From positions 1 through 64,000 of the forward strand of contig WYBP01000003.1 in assembly GCA_011525845.1 (NCBI GenBank): a stretch of DNA of 64,000 nt. The letters are read 5' to 3'. The stretch's first letter is position 1; the number at the start of each line of letters is the position of its first letter. Made by a program: the position numbers and the translations under genes. The notes beneath the pieces are model-generated. The model made no database searches. It saw only the letters and a program-made list of their open reading frames with translations, and was not told the DNA's origin. Below, piece by piece: positions 59,062-64,000 of the stretch. Source of the stretch: Gemmatimonadaceae bacterium (GTDB lineage Bacteria > Gemmatimonadota > Gemmatimonadetes > Gemmatimonadales > Gemmatimonadaceae).

Positions 59062-60507
59062 GTGACGACCTCCCCGGTCCCCGTCGCCGCGGCGACCTCG
59101 TCGTCCGCCGTCCCCTCGCTGCAGAGCGCGATCGTCGTCGGGTTCATCCTGATGACGATCGCCGGCCTGGCCGGCGTCGGGGGCCAGCTGTTCGCCCCCG
59201 CCTGGTCGATCGCGGCGGCGCTCACGGCCTTCGCGCTGGTGATCCGCGCGCCGGCGGGCTTCCTCGCCTTCGTCGTCTCGCTCTGGTTCTACACCCCGCT
59301 CCTCCGGCGCGTGCTCGACCTGCACCACGGGTTCGTGCCCGCCAACCTGGCGCTCGCGGCCCCGGTGCTCGCGTCCTCGGTGGCGGTGCTGACGGTGCTC
59401 AAGTCGGCCCGCGAGCTGCGCGGGAACCTCTTCGCGCCCGTGCTCCTCGTGATCGCGGCCATCACGTACGGCTTCCTCGTCGGGGTGCTGCGCAACGGCG
59501 TGGTCCCGGCGTTCTACGCGTACCTCACCTGGCTCTCGCCGGCGCTCGTGGGGCTGCACACGGCGATGCACTGGCGCCGCTATCCCGAGATGCGCGACGT
59601 CTTCCTCAAGACGCTCGCCTGGAGCATCGGGCCCGCGGCGCTCTACGGGATCGTCCAGTTCGTGCTCCTCCCGCCCTGGGACTTCGCGTGGATGGTCGCC
59701 ACCGACCTCAAGTCGATCGGCGAGCCGCAGCCCTTCTCGGTGCGCGTCTTCGGCTCGATGACGATGCCCGGCACCTTCGCGGTGGTGATGGAGGTGGGGC
59801 TCCTCCTCCTGCTCTCCGCCCGCGTGCGCGGACGCCTCCCCTCGCTCGTGCTCGGCTTCATCGGCCTCCTCCTCTCGCGCATCCGCACCGCCTGGATGGG
59901 CTTCGTCTTCGGTCTCGTGCTCCAGCTCATCACGCAGCCGGTGCGCAAGCTGCCGCGGAACTGGATCACGCTGCTCGTGGTGGGTATCCTCTCGCTCCCC
60001 GTCATCACGCTCCCGCGCTTCCGCGAGGGGATCGCGCAGCGCATCTCCTCCTTCACCACCGTGCGCGACGACATCTCGGTGCGGAGCCGGGTGATGGTCG
60101 CGCGGGCGAGCTACGACCTGGTGCTCGACTACGCCGAGGGCGCGGGGCTTGGCGCCACGGGGAGCGCGACGGTCGCCGGCGGCGGCGCGGGGATCCGCAA
60201 CTTCGAGAACGGGCTGCTGGAGGTGTTCTACCTCTTCGGCTGGCCGGGCGGCCTCCTCTTCTTCCTCGGGGTCACCGGGATCGTCGCCCAGGGCATGCGG
60301 CTCGCGGACGCGAGGTTCGATGAGTTCGCCAACGCGGTCAGGTCGGGCGCGGCGGCGCTGCTCGCGAGCCTGCTCATCTCGGAGATCTTCACCGGCGCGC
60401 CCGGCACCCTCTTCTGGGTGCTGATCGGGTTCGGCGTCGCCGCGCACGCGCACAACCTCGCATCGGGAGCGACGATGGCGTACCGGGCTTCCCTGCACAC
60501 GCGGTGA
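59062..60507 (+). CDS. O-antigen ligase/polymerase-like protein
   Basis: A 481-residue polytopic membrane protein with about ten to twelve helices. A long loop at about 345-390 (TVRDDISVRSRVMVARASYDLVLDYAEGAGLGATGSATVAGGGAGIRNFENGLLEVFYLFGWPGG) carries the family's RxxM and E-N-GLLEVFYLFG patterns seen in WaaL/Wzy-like enzymes. It would polymerise or transfer the lipid-linked repeat. Start GTG; it is preceded by an unknown membrane protein and overlaps a glycosyltransferase. Confidence 0.88.
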   Translation: MTTSPVPVAAATSSSAVPSLQSAIVVGFILMTIAGLAGVGGQLFAPAWSIAAALTAFALVIRAPAGFLAFVVSLWFYTPLLRRVLDLHHGFVPANLALAAPVLASSVAVLTVLKSARELRGNLFAPVLLVIAAITYGFLVGVLRNGVVPAFYAYLTWLSPALVGLHTAMHWRRYPEMRDVFLKTLAWSIGPAALYGIVQFVLLPPWDFAWMVATDLKSIGEPQPFSVRVFGSMTMPGTFAVVMEVGLLLLLSARVRGRLPSLVLGFIGLLLSRIRTAWMGFVFGLVLQLITQPVRKLPRNWITLLVVGILSLPVITLPRFREGIAQRISSFTTVRDDISVRSRVMVARASYDLVLDYAEGAGLGATGSATVAGGGAGIRNFENGLLEVFYLFGWPGGLLFFLGVTGIVAQGMRLADARFDEFANAVRSGAAALLASLLISEIFTGAPGTLFWVLIGFGVAAHAHNLASGATMAYRASLHTR

Positions 60508-61427
60508 CGCCGACCCTGAGCGTCATCACGCCCTCGTACAACCAGGGCGCGTACCTCGAGGAGACGATCGACTCCGTGCTCTCGCAGGGGATCCCGGGGC
60601 TCGAGTACATCATCGTGGACGGCGGGAGCACCGACGAGAGCGTCGAGGTGATCAAGCGCCACGAGCGGCACCTCGCCTGGTGGGTCTCCGAGAAGGACCG
60701 GGGGCAGTCGCACGCGATCAACAAGGGACTCGCGCGCGCCACCGGGCGATGGGCGGCGTACCTCAACAGCGACGACGTCTACCTCCCCGGCGCGCTGCGC
60801 GCCCTCCTCGACGCGCTCGACCAGGCACCGGGGGCGCGCTGGATCGTGGGCGGCGTCCTCTGCTTCGGCACGCCCGAGGCGCCGGTGCACGACTGGCACC
60901 TCCCCGCCGTGCCGCGCACGATGCTCGACCTCCTCTCCGCGCGCTTCCAGATCTCGCAGCCGGGGAACATCTGGGATCGCGCGCTGCTCGCCTCCGTCGG
61001 CGGGTTCGACGAGTCGCTCCGCTACCTCTTCGACATCAACCTCTACGCGGCCTTCCTCGCGCGCGGCGAGCGCTGCCACGCGCTCAAGCGGCCCGTCGCG
61101 GCCTACCGCTTCCACGAGACGAGCAAGACGGTCGCGGAAGGGATGAAGTTCGAGACGGAGTGGGACATCATCCGCGCGCGCTACGTGACCTCCCTGCCGC
61201 GCACCACGCGCTGGCGCGCGGCGCACCGGATCGGCCTCCTCAAGGCGCAGGCGATGGTGGTGGACGCGGCGGTGCACGCCGAGGCCGGTGACATGGCGGC
61301 GGCGCGTGCGGGGTACTTCGCTGGGCTGCGCCGGCATCCGGGCGTGGCACTCACGCGCGCCGGGTTGGGATGCGTGCGGCGCATGCTCTTCCCGCGACCG
61401 GCGGGCGGACCGTCGCGCGGCCGATGA
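60504..61427 (+). CDS. Family 2 glycosyltransferase
   Basis: A 307-residue GT-A enzyme. LSVITPSYNQGAYLEETIDSVLSQ binds the nucleotide; YIIVDGGSTDES, GQSHAINKGLARATGRWAAYLNSDDVYLPGAL carries the NSDD metal site, and SQPGNIWDRALLASVGGFDESL is the acceptor side. No membrane helix. Cytoplasmic addition of a sugar to the lipid-linked repeat is inferred. Overlaps both neighbours. Confidence 0.92.
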   Translation: MTPTLSVITPSYNQGAYLEETIDSVLSQGIPGLEYIIVDGGSTDESVEVIKRHERHLAWWVSEKDRGQSHAINKGLARATGRWAAYLNSDDVYLPGALRALLDALDQAPGARWIVGGVLCFGTPEAPVHDWHLPAVPRTMLDLLSARFQISQPGNIWDRALLASVGGFDESLRYLFDINLYAAFLARGERCHALKRPVAAYRFHETSKTVAEGMKFETEWDIIRARYVTSLPRTTRWRAAHRIGLLKAQAMVVDAAVHAEAGDMAAARAGYFAGLRRHPGVALTRAGLGCVRRMLFPRPAGGPSRGR

Positions 61428-62557
61428 CGCCCGCCCCACCGGTCCGGGTCCACCTCGTCTGCACCGGACTCGGCCATGAGCGGCGCGGGTTCGAGGCGTT
61501 CACCCGCGCCTGCGCGGCAGCGCTCGCCGCCGAACCCGCGGTGCAGCTCGAGGTCTTCGCGGGCGGGCGCGACGGAGCGGTGGCGGGGGAGGAGGTGGTG
61601 GCCAACCTGCCGCGCGCCTCGCGGCGCGCCCGCTGGCTGGGCGGACTCCTCCGGCGGGACCCGTACTTCATCGAACAGGGCTCGTTCTTCCTCGGCTACC
61701 TCCCCACGCTCGTGCGTCGGCCCCCGGACGTGCTCTACTTCGCGGACCTGAACTTCGGGAACGTCTGCTGGCACTGGCGCCGCCGCACCGGCGCGCGATT
61801 CCGGATGCTCTTCAACAACAGCGGCCCGACGACGATGCCGTTCACCCGCACGGACCACGTGCAGCAGGTGACGCCCGCGGCCCTCGAGGCGGCGATCGCG
61901 CGCGGCGAGAGCGCCGACCGCCAGACGCTCCTCCCGTTCGGGATCGCGCTGCCGCCCACCTTCGTGCCCACGGATGCCGCGAGGCGACGGCGCGCGCGGG
62001 AGGCACTCCAGCTCCCCGTGGACGGGGAGATCGTGCTCTGCGTCGCGAAGCTCGATCGGTCGTACAAGCGCGTGGACCTGCTGGTCGAGGCCGTGGCCGC
62101 GCTGCCCGAGCCGCGCCCCTTCCTGCTCCTCGTGGGCGCCGACGGCCCCGACGGCGCGGGACTGCGGGAGCTCGCGCGCGCACGCTGTGGCGACCGCTGG
62201 GCCTGGCGCTCGCTCGCGAGCGATGCGATGGGCGACGCGTACGCGGCCGCGGACCGGTTCGCACTCCTCTCGCACAACGAGGGATTCGGCCTCGCGTACC
62301 TGGAGGCGCTCGCGGCGGGACTCCCCGTGGTCGCGAACGACGACCCGACCACGCGCTATGTGATCGGCGATGCCGGCACTCTACGCGCGATCGCCGATGT
62401 GGCGACGGCGCGCGCGGCGCTCGAGGCGCTGCGCGCCCTGCCCACGGACCCGCGCACGGCGCGGACGCGGCACGAGTCGGTGCGCGCGCGCTTCTCCTGG
62501 GAGGCGCTGAGCCCCGCGTACGTCGCGCTCCTGCGCCACGTGGCGGCGGCCGCGTGA
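61424..62557 (+). CDS. Family 4-like glycosyltransferase (GT-B)
   Basis: A 377-residue GT-B enzyme. VHLVCTGLGHERRGFEAFTRACAAAL is an N-lobe start, LCVAKLDRSYKRVDLLVEAVAAL and LLVGADGPDG the donor side, and the family motif is HNEGFGLAYLEALAAGLPVVANDDP. It uses a nucleotide-sugar donor to extend the chain. ATG 61424 overlaps the GT2 stop (ATGA). Confidence 0.92.
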   Translation: MTPAPPVRVHLVCTGLGHERRGFEAFTRACAAALAAEPAVQLEVFAGGRDGAVAGEEVVANLPRASRRARWLGGLLRRDPYFIEQGSFFLGYLPTLVRRPPDVLYFADLNFGNVCWHWRRRTGARFRMLFNNSGPTTMPFTRTDHVQQVTPAALEAAIARGESADRQTLLPFGIALPPTFVPTDAARRRRAREALQLPVDGEIVLCVAKLDRSYKRVDLLVEAVAALPEPRPFLLLVGADGPDGAGLRELARARCGDRWAWRSLASDAMGDAYAAADRFALLSHNEGFGLAYLEALAAGLPVVANDDPTTRYVIGDAGTLRAIADVATARAALEALRALPTDPRTARTRHESVRARFSWEALSPAYVALLRHVAAAA

Positions 62558-63495
62558 CGGGGGGCCGCGTGACCGTGCCCCGCTGGTCGGTGGTGGTGCC
62601 GACCTTCCGCCGCCACGCGACGCTGGCCGAGTGCCTCGCGCGACTCGCGCCCGGCGCACAGCGGCTGCCCGCCGATCGGTACGAGGTGGTGGTGACCGAC
62701 GACGCGCGGAGCGACGAGACGTGCGCCTTCCTCGCGGACCGCTTCCCCTGGGCGCGCTGGACGGCGGGTCCCGCGCGCGGGCCGGCGGCCAACCGCAACC
62801 ACGGCGCGCGAGAGGCGCGCGGCGCGTGGATCGCCTTCACCGACGACGACACCCTTCCGGCGCCCGGGTGGCTCGAGGCGTTCGATGCGGCGTCGCGCGC
62901 GGCAGACGGTCGGGGCGGAGCGGAGGAGCCAGAAGCGCTCGAGGGGCGCACGACCTGCGCAGCCGGCTTCGGGACGCCGATGCACTACGCCCCCGTGAAC
63001 GAGACCGGCGGGTGGTTCTGGTCGTGCAACGTCGCGGTGCGCGCGGACCGCTTCCGCGCGGTCGGCGGGTTCGACGAGGGCTTCACCGTGGCGCACATGG
63101 AGGACCAGGACCTGCGCGTGCGACTGGTCGCCGCGGGCGTCGACATCCGGTGGGTGCCCGGCGCCGTGGTGGACCACCCACCCCGACGGCAGCCCTCCGG
63201 GCGGGCGCTCGGCCTGCTGCGCGCCGCCGAGGTCCGCTACCTGGTGAAGCACGGTGCGCCCGGGCCGCTCCGCTGGAGGCTCCTCCGCGGGATCGCGTCG
63301 CTCCGCGTGGGCATCATCCGCGGGCTCCCGTGGAGCCTCGACTCGCTGCGCGCCCTCGGTTCGCTCGCCAGCGAGCTCTGGACGGTGCAACGGCATCTCG
63401 GGCGCTGGGAGCGGGACGCACGCCGCGAGTTCGCGGGCGCGGGTAGCGGCGCGGGCGGTGGTGCGGGCGGCCGTTCCCTTGGACGGCACGCGTGA
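62554..63495 (+). CDS. Family 2 glycosyltransferase
   Basis: A 313-residue GT-A protein. WSVVVPTFRRHATLAECLARL opens the fold, GPAANRNHGAREARGAWIAFTDDDTLPAPGWLEAF gives the TDDD metal site, and GGFDEGFTVAHMEDQDLRVRL gives the ED acceptor motif. The donor is unknown. GTG 62554 overlaps the upstream stop; GTG 62569 is an in-frame alternative. Confidence 0.92.
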   Translation: MTGGRVTVPRWSVVVPTFRRHATLAECLARLAPGAQRLPADRYEVVVTDDARSDETCAFLADRFPWARWTAGPARGPAANRNHGAREARGAWIAFTDDDTLPAPGWLEAFDAASRAADGRGGAEEPEALEGRTTCAAGFGTPMHYAPVNETGGWFWSCNVAVRADRFRAVGGFDEGFTVAHMEDQDLRVRLVAAGVDIRWVPGAVVDHPPRRQPSGRALGLLRAAEVRYLVKHGAPGPLRWRLLRGIASLRVGIIRGLPWSLDSLRALGSLASELWTVQRHLGRWERDARREFAGAGSGAGGGAGGRSLGRHA

Positions 63496-64000
63496 GCGAG
63501 ACGCTCTCCGTGATCGTGCCCACGCTCGCGCGCCCGGACTCGCTCGCGCGTTGCCTGCGCGCGCTCGCCGCGCAGGAGCGGCCACCGGAGGAGGTGCTCG
63601 TCGTGACGCGCGCGGACGATGAGCCCTCGCGCGCCGCGGCGCGCGCCGTCCCGCTCCCCGCCACGACCCGCCTCGTCCTCCCGGAGGTATCTGCTCCGGG
63701 GGTGATCGTGGCCATGCAGGCCGGCCTCGATGCGGCCACCGGTTCCATCATCGCCCTCACCGACGACGACGCCGAGCCTGCGCCGGAGTGGGCACGACGA
63801 CTCCTCGCACACTTCGCAGCGGACGCGGCCCAGGACGCGCGCGTGGGGGGCGTCGGCGGGCTCGACCGTCAACCGCACGAGCGGGGGAGTGCGGCGATCG
63901 TGGGCCGCGTGCAGTGGTTCGGCCGCGTGATCGGGCGCCACCACCTCGGTACGGGCGAGGCACGGCCCGTGGACCTCCTCAAGGGAGTGAACTGCGCGTT
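63492..64000 (+). CDS. Family 2 glycosyltransferase, 5' part
   Basis: GTG 63492 overlaps the preceding stop, and the frame is open to the window edge (169 residues seen). The N-terminus LSVIVPTLARPDSLARCLRALAAQ and metal motif ALTDDDAEPAPEWARRLLAHF identify GT2. It ends off the window. Part of the same polysaccharide operon. Confidence 0.9.
   Translation, partial: MSETLSVIVPTLARPDSLARCLRALAAQERPPEEVLVVTRADDEPSRAAARAVPLPATTRLVLPEVSAPGVIVAMQAGLDAATGSIIALTDDDAEPAPEWARRLLAHFAADAAQDARVGGVGGLDRQPHERGSAAIVGRVQWFGRVIGRHHLGTGEARPVDLLKGVNCA

Overview
The window is very GC-rich, densely coding and built of short operons with 1-4 base stop/start overlaps. The gene mix points to a Gram-negative, soil-type bacterium, most likely Gemmatimonadota: a type III glutamine synthetase, a sortilin/VPS10-like beta-propeller protein, an M14 exopeptidase with an Ala/Gly-rich tail, an Oar-like TonB-dependent receptor, penicillin acylase and Ig-repeat surface proteins. 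The taxonomic call is an inference from gene content, not from a marker gene. I see no CRISPR array, insertion sequence, integrase or phage gene. No gene-free stretch exceeds 300 bases.

Layout. 1-4666: four overlapping genes for an Ig-repeat surface protein (cut by the window edge), a PEGA-tailed pseudokinase, a secreted TPR-like membrane protein and an outer-membrane beta-barrel. 4728-8456: a DedA/VTT membrane protein, two tandem ATP-grasp ligases (the second fused to a eukaryote-like SET domain) and a small membrane protein. 8505-15447: fasciclin lipoprotein, M14 peptidase, penicillin acylase and a YjbR-like protein. 15508-22375: TonB-dependent receptor, glutamine synthetase III with an AT-rich, palindrome-bearing control region, cupredoxin, DUF4142 lipoprotein and tRNA-Cys. 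22440-26061: a sulfur operon (ArsR repressor, persulfide dioxygenase-rhodanese, TauE exporter) divergent from copper chaperones Sco1 and PCuAC. 26063-35079: GHL10-like glycosidase, VPS10-like propeller protein, ribosome hibernation factor, a response regulator with a degenerate HD-GYP domain, and a GH20 hexosaminidase.

35205-37396: voltage-gated potassium channel, then a MarR repressor and a YceI protein that share an operator sequence. 37521-47190: a CocE-type hydrolase and a fatty-acid beta-oxidation island (dienoyl-CoA reductase, acyl-CoA dehydrogenase, its APH-like partner, thiolase, FadN-type multienzyme) with a second MarR gene. 47272-50814: ADP-ribosylglycohydrolase, adenine-N6 DNA methylase, alkyladenine-type DNA glycosylase and a TIGR01777 epimerase in one overlapping operon. 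50829-64000: an exopolysaccharide locus (GDP-fucose synthase-like epimerase, CpsB phosphatase, degenerate PilT-like ATPase, WbaP-like initiating transferase, export protein, Wzc-like tyrosine kinase, unknown membrane protein, O-antigen ligase-like polymerase, four glycosyltransferases), running off the right edge.

Strongest leads: the ATP-grasp/SET fusion with its sister ligase; the pseudokinase surface cassette; the ADP-ribose/DNA-methylation/glycosylase operon; the degenerate PilT beside the capsule genes; and several promoters whose -10 element lies only 7-9 bases before the start codon, suggesting leaderless mRNAs. Many starts lack a Shine-Dalgarno sequence, so start choices rest mainly on signal peptides, domain limits and overlaps.
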